Assembly (NCBI GenBank): GCA_963920635.1
Contig: OY987302.1
Coordinates: 27,317,278 to 27,381,277, forward strand
Origin: Pseudeuparius sepicola
Taxonomy: Eukaryota; Arthropoda; Insecta; Coleoptera; Anthribidae
Reading direction: 5' to 3'
DNA: 64,000 nucleotides
In this document: piece by piece, positions 47,662-58,120 of the stretch
How positions within the stretch are numbered: position 1 is the first letter of the stretch
How the letters are laid out: each line of letters opens with the position of its first letter
The notes under the pieces: model-generated
The model's input: only the letters and a program-made list of their open reading frames with translations
Databases searched by the model: none
What the model was told of the DNA's origin: nothing
Position numbers and translations under genes: made by a program

Positions 47662-48054
47662 AAATAAATTGCTCTGTGAGTAAAAGACCTTTTAAACAAA
47701 CCACTGAATTTAAATTATCACTCACATTATGGGTACATACATTGGTAGCAACCAATACAGATCAAATAACGTTAGTCTGACGAAACTTACCCATTCCTAC
47801 AGAAAGTTGACGATTGGTAGACTACAGTGTGCAACAGACATATTTTTTAATTTTTTAATAACAGATGCCAACAGCTGGACCTCACACCAAAATATATTAA
47901 AATCAAACTTAACAGAGCCAATCTATCACAAAGAAATGAGAATCTTATCAGAAAATTAAGAAACAATATTCTTAAGGAAGAAATAAGGAAAAGATACCAA
48001 AAACTTAACAGAATAAACATCGAACTGAAATTCGTCTATGACAAATTGAAGACC

Positions 48055-50211
48055 ATGATGGACCATTTAACTTTAACAGAGACATTAACAACAATCGTGG
48101 AAGCTAGTCAACGTGTGGACCACAATAGGAGAAATAAACTACAGAGTAAGATCAACAGATTGAGACGACAAACCACGCCACGAACAATGGACACCAACAT
48201 AGAAGAAGCACAGGGGGATTACAAATTTGCTGCAGAAGTTTTGAACTACACAGATACACAATTCACAGACAACGAGATGGAGCTCCTAAGTAGGGGTTAC
48301 AAACATAATTTACAACCGGCCAACAAGAAGAAAGAAGTTGGAGACTTGGAGATCCTGGGAGTGGAAACGGAGAGCATCCTACAAACTCTAGAACCACAAG
48401 TCAGAAATAACATTAGAGAACAATGTAAGTCTGTTATCAGAAAGGAAATCAAATCTATTAAAGAAAAAAACCCTTATCGTAACAAAGAAATACTTACCTT
48501 AAAATCAATCACAAATAATATCAAAGAAAATAATTTAACGTGTACAAAAGCAGATAAAGGAGACTCGATCATTATTTTAAACAAACAAGTTTACATTGAT
48601 AAAGTCCTAGCATTTGCCAGAGACAATAAATTTAAAGAAATTAAGCCTAAGTTACCAACTTTCATTAAAACGGTCAAACAAACTATTAATTCCTGCACTC
48701 ACCTATTTAATAAAGCGACATCTATGTCATTGTCACCAGAATACACCCTAATACCTAAATTATATGGCCTAATTAAAACACATAAAGCAGACCATATCGA
48801 TAATATGCCTATTAGACCAGTGGTATCATTTTGTAGTTCTCCAACATATAAATTAGCTAGTTGGCTTAATAACTATCTCAAGAATACCTTGAATATTTCT
48901 TTTAATCATACTATTAAAAATAGCACTACCTTAGCCAATAACCTAAAGAATATGAATATACCAGAGGGGGCACTCCTTATCTCTCTTGACGTATCCAACC
49001 TATTCACTAATGTCCCAATAGATGAGACCATAGAACTTGTCCAAAACATTCTAAACCCTAAAATACTTGACAACGATCTTAGAATAGAAATAATTAAAAT
49101 TTTGAAAATTTGTCTTAAACAAAATTTTTTCAACTTTAACAACATAACTTTTAGCCAAGAAGACGGACTGTCTATGGGGTCACCACTTTCACCTTTCCTC
49201 GCTGATCTATTCATGGATAACTTTGAGAACACCCATATTTTAAATAACAACTTATATAAAGAACATATACACTTCTATGGAAGGTACGTGGATGATATTT
49301 ATTGCATTTGGACAGGCTCTACACAAGTATTACATAATTTTTTAAATTACATTAACAATATTCATACAAAAATAAAATTTACTTTAGAAATACAAAATGA
49401 AACAAAATCTATTAATTTCTTGGATTTAAAAATTACTAATATCAATAACAGACATGTGTTTGAGATATATAGAAAAGTATCACACACAGGTGTAATTATC
49501 GATAATTCATCGAATCATCCACATTCACATAAGCTGGCTGCGTTGAGAAGCTATGTTTATAGAGCTTGCTCTCTGCCTCTGGAAAAACAGAATTTTGATA
49601 AAGAAATTAAGATTATTAATCAAATAGCAACAAAACATGGCTTCAATAAGAAATTAATAGATAGATTGATTAATAAATTTAATAATAAACAACTTACCTT
49701 AAATTCATATATCCCAGAAGATGGAAACACAACTACAAATAAAAAATATTTTTCATTAACTTTTAATAACCCAATTGCATATCGTTTTAAAAAAATTTTC
49801 AAAGATGTAAATATAACTATTTCTTTTAAAACTAATAATAACATTAGACAAATTATCAACAACAGGGATAAGGAGGACGCTATGAACCACTGTGGAGTGT
49901 ATAGGTTGACGTGTGACTGTGGGGCGACTTATGTCGGTCGTACCAAACGTAATTTTAAAACGAGATACAAAGAACATCTCAGACACATCAGAACTAATAG
50001 TAATGAATCCCTTTTTGCGAAACATATTTTAGAAACTAACCATAGGTTTGATAAGGATAATTGCCTCAACATATTACATGTTTGCAGAACAAAATTTCAC
50101 CTAGACAAGTTAGAAAGTTTAGAAATTCTTAGATATAATAAAGAAAATTCAGTTTCGTTAAATGCACAACAGAATTTTGAAAGTAATGATCTACTGTCAC
50201 TCTTCTTTTAA
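48055..50211 (+). CDS. Penelope-like reverse transcriptase / GIY-YIG endonuclease, copy 4
   Basis: A full-length, uninterrupted Penelope-type protein of about 718 residues. RT motifs in order: RPVVSFCSSPTYKLASW, LISLDVSNLFTNVP, the GLSMGSPLSPFLADLFM block, catalytic YVDD at about residue 411 (base 49285), FLDLKIT. The C-terminal nuclease has GVYRLTCDCGATYVGRTKRN at about residue 614 and YKEHLRH. Penelope-like elements use the GIY-YIG enzyme to nick DNA and prime reverse transcription there. The first ATG is 48055, but the frame is open back to a stop at 47848 and is preceded by a good splice acceptor (TTTTTTAATAACAG, ending 47864). A 5' intron or extended N-terminus is therefore likely; a small 5' intron is known in Penelope. 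Confidence 0.94.
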   Translation: MMDHLTLTETLTTIVEASQRVDHNRRNKLQSKINRLRRQTTPRTMDTNIEEAQGDYKFAAEVLNYTDTQFTDNEMELLSRGYKHNLQPANKKKEVGDLEILGVETESILQTLEPQVRNNIREQCKSVIRKEIKSIKEKNPYRNKEILTLKSITNNIKENNLTCTKADKGDSIIILNKQVYIDKVLAFARDNKFKEIKPKLPTFIKTVKQTINSCTHLFNKATSMSLSPEYTLIPKLYGLIKTHKADHIDNMPIRPVVSFCSSPTYKLASWLNNYLKNTLNISFNHTIKNSTTLANNLKNMNIPEGALLISLDVSNLFTNVPIDETIELVQNILNPKILDNDLRIEIIKILKICLKQNFFNFNNITFSQEDGLSMGSPLSPFLADLFMDNFENTHILNNNLYKEHIHFYGRYVDDIYCIWTGSTQVLHNFLNYINNIHTKIKFTLEIQNETKSINFLDLKITNINNRHVFEIYRKVSHTGVIIDNSSNHPHSHKLAALRSYVYRACSLPLEKQNFDKEIKIINQIATKHGFNKKLIDRLINKFNNKQLTLNSYIPEDGNTTTNKKYFSLTFNNPIAYRFKKIFKDVNITISFKTNNNIRQIINNRDKEDAMNHCGVYRLTCDCGATYVGRTKRNFKTRYKEHLRHIRTNSNESLFAKHILETNHRFDKDNCLNILHVCRTKFHLDKLESLEILRYNKENSVSLNAQQNFESNDLLSLFF

Positions 50212-50750
50212 ATTATAACGAGGATAACATAAAAACTCGAATTTTACAACAAATATTTTATTACAAATAAAAATTTAATAACAGTTTTCTTATCTATTTT
50301 ACTATAAATCAGATTAGCTATCTGCCGGCTTACTTACTTTAAGAACAAGTTCCACTCTTGACCACTGGAGGTCCCTCCGGACAGGGTTGATGTTCTCTTC
50401 AATAGTAACCATGAAGGTTTGGGTTTCCACTCAGAGAGGTCGCTCAGGTGCTGCTTGCAGATAACAAATTTAAGATGCCATTTGTCAGTTCCTTATAGTC
50501 GCCCAACCGCATGTAATATTCGCGGTTTAAACATTAAAATTTACTGTTCCATCTCTCCTTTCTGATTACATACAGTTTGAAATAATAAATAATATGTTTG
50601 GATGTGACAGTGACACACGTTTAAGGCATCGATTGTATACTTTCTGGTAGTTATTTCTCTATAACCTAGCACATGTAAGTTCTCCACTTAAAGTTTGTTA
50701 ATTCTTTGATTTCTACTTGGCACTTTGCATTTTTACCAAATGATTGTAAC

Positions 50751-50818
50751 ATTTTGTAGTTGGCTGAAGATGACTGTTCTTTTTATGCAGTCGAAACCGG
50801 TCCCATTGATTGTAAAAT
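50751..50818 (+). ncRNA. Hammerhead-ribozyme-like motif, Penelope copy 4
   Basis: Identical to the motif at 47594-47661, at the same distance downstream of the stop codon. Confidence 0.45.
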
Positions 50819-51007
50819 AAATAAATTGCTCTGTGAGTAAAAGACCTTTTAAACAAACCACTGAATTTAAATTATCACTCACATTATGGGTACATACATT
50901 GGTAGCAACCAATACAGATCAATAAGAGATTTATTAATTTTATTTTTAAGCTAAGATGGAAACTACTCTGGGGCGATCATCTCTGCTTCCAAAAAGATTT
51001 GAAAGGA

Positions 51008-51660
51008 GACTACGTTGTAACATCATTTGACATACCTGTAAAAATAACATTTAATTAAATAAATTGCCAAACTAGGCCTTATTTGTTATTTTCTCGAAAA
51101 AGTTATTTTAAAAATTTGCTTAGAATTTGATTTTACCTTAACGTGCAAAAACAGGCAAAATATCCGACAATGATAGTTTTTAGTTTTTTGAGAAAATCTA
51201 AAAATTAATAAATTTAATTTCTTTCCGTGTGCCTTAGATTGACCTGTGAAGTTAATAAAAACAATTCTGTAATAAATAAGGTAATCTAACATAAAATAAT
51301 TGGCAACGATAGTTCCGAACTAGAAAAATCAAAATTGCACCTTCTTAGTTGAGTTTTTCTTGAAACTAGCCAATTACGACCCAAAAAGGGTCCATAACTG
51401 AAAAATATCACGTTTGCATGATAGACAAACAATTCTAAAATCATTCTATGGGACACCGAAAAAATTTAATTTATTAGATTTTAGATTTAAATAAAACAGA
51501 AATTTATCATTGTCGGAATTCATGTGTAGGGGAAAGATCAAATTCCAAGCATTTTTTTCAAATAACTTTTTTGGAGCAAATAACAAATAAGGCCTGTTTT
51601 GGTCATTGATTTCAGCAAATGCCATTTTGGACAGGTACGTCAAATAAAGTCACTACGTTT
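51008..51660. repeat. Fold-back element, about 650 bp
   Basis: Arms 51008-51265 and 51425-51660 are inverted copies sharing ACTACGT near the ends, AGGCCT-TATTTGTTATTT, and CCGACAATGATA. They differ by many substitutions. Open frames in the arms are not genes. Confidence 0.75.
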
Positions 51661-51661
51661 A

Positions 51662-52300
51662 ATGGTCTCATAGTGTCATTCTCTAATTTTAACACCGCAC
51701 CTTCAACCTTACTTAATTAACAAAGTGATGTTTCGAACTGATGTCCGCATACCTTAGGTCTTCGGTTTACAGAATCTCTCCACCACTACAAAAATATCGT
51801 TGACGTACACCATACAAAAGATATATAATTCTTTACTTAGCTCCTGCTAAGTATTTTTTATTTAGGACTCATTCTGGTTGTGTTAACTTGTAGTAGGTAT
51901 AACTTTTGCATGTAAAACAAACAACTAAGCAGAGTAGACTATGGATCCGTTGCTAACAGGAGGCTTTTCTGCCGAACTGGCAATTCTAAAGCTGTTGTCT
52001 GGCGAACAAATTGTAATACCAATTATAAGAAATCGAATAAGCATAAAATAATTGGGTATGAAGGTGACGTTGCCTACTTCCCTTCGAGGTGTGCGGGAAC
52101 TAACCTCAAATAAGAAAACAATATCAACTTTAGTTCTCCCTACTACTCGATTAGGTTGAAAACATAGAAAATCCTCTTTGATTTAGCGCTGTTTTTTGTG
52201 CAGAATTAAATTATGTTTCAATCTTTGAAATAATATACAGAATGGTTCATGTAAAAAATACAATTCTTTTCCAAATCAACCTATGGTTTATCTACAATAA
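51662..52300. other. No gene seen
   Basis: AT-rich with no motif or frame recognised. Confidence 0.35.
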
Positions 52301-52304
52301 TGAT

Positions 52305-53440
52305 TCAAAAGATAGAACCAACAGAAACAACTACTCCGAGGGCTAATACCCCTACCGGCATTGAACTACAATATTGGTTCTGGATTTTCGTTGGGAATAA
52401 ACATTGCAGATCAAAGTTCCCTCCTTCACCAACGTAACATCAAAGATACTGCTATCTTTGTTGGGACATGTCCTGACATGCTGCAGGCACAATGATCCCA
52501 GCCAGCCCATTACCAGTTTCATCTTCTTTGGGAATCATCAGATGGACGTAGGCAAAATCCGGAGTGCAGATGGATTCAAAAGATAGAACCAACAGAAAGG
52601 AGAAAACTTTGATCTATGCAATGTTTATTCCCAACGAAAATCGAGAATCAATGGTGTAGTTCAATGCCGGTAGGGGTATTAGCCCTCGGAGTATTTGTTT
52701 CTGTTGGTTCTATCTTTTGAATCTATCCACTCTGGATTTTGCTTACGTCCATGTGATAATTCCCAAAGAGGATGAAACCGGTAATGGGCTGGCTGGGATC
52801 ATTGTGCCTGCATATGTTTGTCAGGACATGTCCCAACAAAGATAGCAATATCTTTGATGTTACGTTGGTGAAGGAGGGAACTTTGATCTGCAATGTTTAT
52901 TCCCAACGAAAATCAAGAACCAATGGTGTAGTTCAATGCCGGTAGGGGTATTAGCCCTCGGAGTAGTTGTTTCTGTTGGTTCTATCTTTGGAATCTATCC
53001 ACTCTGGATTTTGCCTACGTCCATGTGATGATTCTCAAAGAGGATGAAACCGGTAATTGGCTGGCTGGGATCATTGTGCCTGCAGATGTTTGTCAGGACA
53101 TGTCCCAACAAAGATAGCACTATCTTTGATGTTACGTTGGTGAAGGAGGGACCTTTGATCTGCAATGTTCATTCCCAACGAAAATCAAGAACCAATGGTG
53201 TAGTTCAATGCCGGTAGGGGTATTAGCCCTCGGAGTAGTTCTTTCTGTTGGTTCTATCTTTTGAATCTATCTACTCTGGATTTTGCCTACGTCCATCTGA
53301 TGATTCCCAAAGAGGATGAAACCGGTAATGGGCTGGCTGGGATCATTGTGCCTGCAGATGATTGTCAGGACATGTCCCAACAAAGATAGCAATATCTTTG
53401 ATGTTACGTTGGTAAAGGAGGGAACTTTGATCTGCAATAC
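52305..53440 (+). repeat. 272-bp tandem repeat, three direct units plus one inverted unit
   Basis: The word GCCGGTAGGGGTATTAGCCC recurs at exact 272-bp steps (ending near 52680, 52952 and 53224), giving about three direct units from 52606 to 53438. A fourth unit lies in inverted orientation at about 52305-52600, head to head with them. Units differ by a few per cent. No stable long frame spans the units, so it is best read as a satellite-like array. It adjoins a LINE fragment that could be its source. Confidence 0.85.
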
Positions 53441-53492
53441 AATAATGATGTTTATGAACTTTTGTCAGTAGTGTCTTAACTTTAGGGCTTTA

Positions 53493-53790
53493 GACAGACT
53501 CCTGCTGTTAAGATCAGTTTGTTATAGATGGTCTATCCTCTGAACCTGTTTCATCCCAATATACTTGTATGTACCTCCCATGCTCATTGCTTCGATCTCC
53601 TGTCCGTCCTGCATCTCGTGTGCGTCTTGTTCTAGTTTTCCCCTGACGATGTTAAGGCTGCGGTATTTGTTCAGTCCAAACTACATCCCGATGTACCCGG
53701 AGATCTCCACTACAATTTTAAGCATTTGGGCTTTTGGTTTTGGCCATCAATTTTAAAAAAGCATTCATCTACTCTAGATGATTCAACTTG
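53493..53790 (-). pseudogene. Non-LTR retrotransposon RT fragment
   Basis: Read leftwards, one frame gives KIVVEISGYIGM, a stop, then FGLNKYRSLNIVRGKLEQ and IEAMSMGGTYKYIGMKQVQ. This is the segment after the YADD box in LINE reverse transcriptases, where IGM-FGL-KC and TYKYLG are diagnostic. One in-frame stop and a loss of frame upstream mark it as dead. The clade is not certain. Confidence 0.75.
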
Positions 53791-53799
53791 ATCGCTTCT

Positions 53800-54265
53800 G
53801 CGATGTTGTATCTTGATAGTGAAGCCGTATTTGGTAGAGTTCAACCAATGTGATAGCGTGTGCATCGCCATGCAGAACCTTAGGGAGCTCAGTGAATATC
53901 CGTGGAAAATCCCTCTTTGAATTGGGACTGTATCTGTTTCGATTCTTTAGATACAACCACAAAATAGACCGTATGTAACTACCGACTCAATTTTTATTTA
54001 AGAGTTCGTAACCCTCTAATTAAAACGCCCATGGGAAGGTGAAGAAGGCTGGAGTTCCCCTAGTCCTCCCTTGGGGCCGTCACTGCCCTTGCTTCGCGTA
54101 TTCTTTGTCCACTTGTTCTGTCGCAGATTTGACTTTACTGAATGAGCTATTACTTAGCAATTTTAGTTATTAAAATATCAATCAATACTTTCAGTATAAA
54201 GATTGATAAAACGCTTAGGTTAAATTAGTTGCTCGGTAATGAAGTATTAATTAACACACAGCTCT
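53800..54265. other. No gene seen
   Basis: The first part may still be decayed LINE sequence continuing from the fragment below 53790. Nothing else was recognised. Confidence 0.35.
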
Positions 54266-54269
54266 TGTT

Positions 54270-54690
54270 AACAAGCGCCTACCGGCCCTGCCGGACCATA
54301 GGCCTTGTTTTGGCCTCCGCTCCTGTGTAGTAATACATTTACTTATGCTCTCGTCTACAGGACGCAGTTTTCGCTATTTCGAGCCCAAATTTGGCGTGCG
54401 GCCGTCGGAGCTCATGGGCAACTAGGGCGTCCGAATAGGGAGAGCCGTTCGGCCCCCGGAATTTTTTCCCGTTTTTTTCGGGAAAAATGGCTAGGGATTG
54501 GAAGGGGGAGCGCCGGTCGAGTTCAATTTTCGCGTGGGGCCGCTGACGGATATGGGCCTCTCGCCTGCCAGAAGGCCTCCCGATCGAGAAAGCCGTTCGG
54601 CCGTTTTGGGCCGCTTTTTTTTTTCGCGATTTGGCGAGGCCCCCGATATCATACTGTTTACATCGTGGCATCCGCTGTCTCTCCATCCCT
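54270..54690 (+). repeat. GC-rich dispersed repeat, copy B
   Basis: Plus-strand copy of the repeat at 38622-39043, beginning at CTTGTTAACAAGCGCC. The shared frame reads SAGRVQFSRGAADGYGPLA and IWRGPRYHTVYIVASA. Many differences from copy A are present while the frame stays open, which could reflect either coding constraint or high GC. Confidence 0.7.
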
Positions 54691-54875
54691 TATAGGGCTG
54701 TGCCTTTTGAATTGTAATAGGTAAACAATTGAAATTTTCACAGAGTATATACCACCATGGCCCCTATAACAACAAATAATAAAAGTAAAATAAAGTTGTA
54801 ATATGTAATATTTTCAATTGTTCCTTATAAATTATGACACGGCTAACTAGGCTGAGTACCAAACATTTCTGAAAG

Positions 54876-54947
54876 AGCGGAGTTGCGCAGTGCAAGCATG
54901 CTGGGCTCATAATCCAGAGGTCCGGGGTTCGAAACCACGCTCTGGGA
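54876..54947 (+). tRNA. Initiator tRNA-Met-like sequence
   Basis: The sequence follows eukaryotic initiator tRNA-Met closely: AGCGGAGTTGCGCAG start, anticodon arm CTGGG-CTCATAA-TCCAG with anticodon CAT, AGAGGTC variable region, and GGTTCGAAACC. A T run follows at about 54962. The acceptor stem has two mismatches and the T-stem is imperfect, so this may be a pseudogene or a SINE head. Confidence 0.5.
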
Positions 54948-55009
54948 CAAACTTCTTTATTGATTTTTTTTGCGAATGAATTTTTAAAAAATATGTAGTG
55001 TTAAATATA

Positions 55010-55062
55010 GTACGGTGCTAAGAAACCCTTCGTGTGCGAGTTCGACTCGCACTTGATGGATT
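55010..55062 (+). pseudogene. tRNA 3'-half fragment
   Basis: A perfect T-arm GTGCGAGTTCGACTCGCAC and flanking bases look like the 3' half of a tRNA, with no matching 5' half. Confidence 0.4.
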
Positions 55063-55102
55063 TTTAACTTTATTCTACTTACTTGTGAATTGTTATACCT
55101 AG

Positions 55103-55809
55103 ACAGTTGCAGTATTTGGCATTGCAGGAGCATGCCGCAGAGATGAGTTACAGAAATTACCATTAAATGATATTAACGACATGGATTCAATCATAACTGT
55201 GAAAATTCCCGATAGCAAGACAAACAAACCTCGATTATTTGTAATAAGCGGTAAAATTATAAGTTTTAATTTTGTTGAAATGTATAGCAAATATGCATCC
55301 CTTCGTCCCCAGTCTACCAGTCACACTAGATTTTTTATACGATATTATAACGGAAAATGCTCCGTTCAACCTGCTGGTGTAAATACTTTTAGTAAAATTC
55401 CAAGTGATATAGAAAAATACTTAAAGATTGAAAACCCAATGCAATACACACACACACAAAAGACACTGTTTTCGCAGATCTTCTGCAACCTTGCTTGTGG
55501 AATCTGGGGCAGACCTGTTAACATTAGAACGCCATGGAGGATGGAAATCTTCAACTGTAGCTGAGGGCTACATTGAAGAGTAAATTTCTAGAAAAACTTA
55601 AATTGCTGCTCAAATTCTGGAAGGTGAAACAAGTAGGTACCAGTACCGGAAACTTCACAACAATTCGAAAAAAAGTTTTAATTGAAGAACCTGGGACCTT
55701 CACAGGCAATGAAGAAGACAAAATTCAAAAAATTACTGGAAATGAAGTTTGTCCATCAGTTACCATAGTAAATTGCTCTAACTGCGATATCAAAATTGAA
55801 ATTAACTAA
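55103..55809 (+). pseudogene. Crypton-type tyrosine recombinase relic, copy 1
   Basis: The fragment starts just after a splice acceptor (ATACCTAG at 55102) and reads AVFGIAGACRRDELQKLPLN, whose R is the first catalytic Arg. The frame runs through TRFFIRYYNGKCSVQPAG and YLKIENPMQYT. A one-base shift near 55465 is needed to reach HCFRRSSATLLVESGADLL (His-x-x-Arg) and then RHGGWKSSTVAEGYIEE, with the second His and the nucleophile Tyr. A further shift gives the tail ending NCSNCDIKIEIN. This layout is that of Crypton recombinases of the KIAA1958-like type seen in arthropods. The N-terminal SAM-like domain is missing. Confidence 0.85.
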
Positions 55810-56182
55810 AAAAGTTAATAACTAATTTTATAAAAATAACGTTAGTTTAAACTGTTCATGATATTGTTAGAACTATTCTAGGAATCAGTAATATTTCTTG
55901 TATTGTAAAATACTCATCAATAAAATTTGACATAAAAACAAATTTAATTCGATCGTAGAAAAACTATTGTGTGCAACATGTGCAACAAATATGCACTTTT
56001 TGCACTAGTTACACGAATAACTATTTTTCTAAGTATACTATAATTGTGTTTTTCCACTACTAACCCTAAAAAGCATGTATTATTGACCCATCATTAACCC
56101 AGGTCAATAATAATTTATTATTAAAAAATCAGTGAAATAAGTAAGCAGGGTTGTATAATAATACGAAATTGTGCCGTACATA

Positions 56183-58120
56183 CAGTGTGACCCATTTGTT
56201 TTGGGGTCAGTCTGTAAAAAGTGTATCAATCGTGCGATTTGGCTGATTTTTTTTTTTAAATTGTAGAGCTCGATGAACTGCACATTTTGAACAAAAATTG
56301 CCTGGTTCGCATAAAATCCAAAGCCTACTATGACCGTTTTTATGAGCAAAATTTTAAGAAACCATATTAGCGTTTTTTTTTTAAAAAATCTGTGTGCGCC
56401 AATGGATTGAGCACCCCTCGAAATGGGTATGTACAAAATTTCATCAAAATATTTCAAGTAATAACGATTTTGTAGAAAAATTAAAAATGCAGCCAAGGTA
56501 CGTCTTTATTTTCAAAAATTCAAAGTTGGCCATGGAAAATAATTGAATTGTAATAATACAACCTTATGCTTATAAACACAAAACATAAAAACAATTAAAA
56601 TTATAAAATTTTTGTAGCTTCTACCAAGCCTCCATTTTCTACAATGCATTTGTCGTTCCTCTTGCGTACATTCAAAATTACATTTCGTATTTGCTGTGGA
56701 GTAATTTCCTAACAACTACGGTTTATCCTAGCTTGCAGTTCTTGTAAATTATGGGGTCTTGACTTATAAACATTTTGCTTAAGTGTACCCCAAAGAAAAA
56801 AATCTAAAGGAGTTAAGTCCGGAGATCTCGGTGGCCACTCACAGAAAGGACTATTTCGCCCTATCCAACAGTTTTCAAAATTATTATCTAGCCAGTTTCT
56901 GATTAAACGAGCATTATGAATAGGACTGCCATCTAACTGTAACTTTAAATTTAAACGGTATCTTAATGGTAACTCATCTAAAGCATTTCTAAATTCAATT
57001 TCTAGAAAATTCAAGAAGCCAGCCGCATTCAAATTCCCTTCAAAGAAAAATGGGCCAATTATTCTGTCGCGTAGTATTCCACACCAAACGTTAATTTTTT
57101 GTGAATATTGTCTCCTTGCATTTATTATAAACTCTGGATTTTCAGCTGACCAGTGACGGCAGTTTTGACTTGATACTACACCATTTGTAGTAAACGTGGC
57201 TTCGTCGGTGAATAAAATTTCATTTAAAAAGTTGCCATTATGGAGATATTCACCTTGCAGCCAATAGCAAAATTCTAATCTTCTCTCCTCATCTCCTGGT
57301 TCCAGGGTGTGCAAAAATTTTGGCTTAAACGGTTTTATTTTGTTTTGTCTCAAACATCTCCTTATACTCTCTCTGGGTATATGAAGGTCTAAACTAGCCG
57401 TTCGAACACTATTTCGAGGATTGTCACTAAAGTATTGCAGAATTTGATTGTTATTTTCAACAAGTCCACGGCGTTCATTTTGCCTAGTTTTTAATAAATT
57501 TTTAGAAATCGATCCAGTTTCATCAAAAATATTGTTTATACGTTGTACAGTACTTCGACTCACTGATCTACCTGGGTGTCTATTGTTAAATTCGGCCGCA
57601 GCTTCTGCTGCCGAGCGCTCGTTGTCGCCCACGAGTCGAACAATTTCTATTTTGTCTCTTATGCTTAAATATTCCATAATTATGATAATTAATTGTATTG
57701 AGCACAAACAATTTCTGAACTCAATTTAGACAGTTTGACACTTAATAAAAGTAAACAATTCAATTATTTTCCATGGCCAACTTTGAATTTTTGAAAATAA
57801 AGACGTACCTTGGCTGCATTTTTAATTTTTCTACAAAATCGTTATTACTTGAAATATTTTGATGAAATTTTGTACATACCCATTTCGAGGGGTGCTCAAT
57901 CCATTGGCGCACACAGATTTTTTCAAAAAAAAACGCTAATATGGTTTCTTAAAATTTTGCTCATAAAAACGGTCATAGTAGGCTTTGGATTTTATGCGAA
58001 CCAGACAATTTTTGTTCAAAATGTGCAGTTCATCGAGCTCTACAATTTAAAAAAAATCAGCCAAATCGCACGATTGATACACTATTTACAGACTGACCCC
58101 AAAACAAATGGGTCACACTG
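56183..58120 (-). mobile_element. Mariner-type transposon, 1.94 kb, long TIRs, TA TSD
   Basis: TIRs of about 367 bp (56183-56549 and 57752-58120) start CAGTGTGACCCATTTGTTTT and differ by very few bases. TA flanks both ends (56181-56182 and 58121-58122). It carries one transposase gene on the minus strand. Open frames inside the TIRs are mirror images of each other and are not genes. Confidence 0.93.
56709..57677 (-). pseudogene. Mariner-type (DD41D-like) transposase with a premature stop
   Basis: The frame gives about 322 residues from the ATG at 57677 (MEYLSIRDKIEIVRLVG); an upstream in-frame ATG at 57707 would add ten hydrophobic residues and is less likely. N-terminal helix-turn-helix segments (EAAAEFNNRHPGR and RESIRRCLRQ) are followed by the catalytic Asp residues in FTDEATF, LQLDGSPIHN and PPRSPDLTPLDFFLWG; I count 42 residues between the last two. 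The frame ends at a TAG after RINRSC, yet the same frame goes on with EITPQQIRNV and CIVENGGLVEA to a stop at 56601, matching the family C-terminus. The TAG is thus a nonsense mutation; activity of the shortened protein is unknown. Confidence 0.88.

Larger units (their letters stand above)
42465..50938. mobile_element. Compound Penelope insertion, four copies in an inverted arrangement
   Basis: A 14-bp direct repeat CAATAAGAGATTTA flanks the whole block (42465-42478 and 50925-50938); a few bases may overlap the element. Inside are, left to right: a full minus-strand copy (to about 45635), a 3'-part minus copy (to 46940), a 3'-end plus copy (46941-47720) and a full plus copy (to about 50924). 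Same-strand copies are joined head to tail. Copies look identical where they overlap, so this is a recent insertion. Single target duplication around all four implies one integration event or rearrangement inside an integrated copy. Confidence 0.9.

Noticed and set aside
52404..52586. 60-codon frame in the inverted 272-bp unit
   Set aside because: The frame is not maintained in the other units, so it is not under coding constraint.
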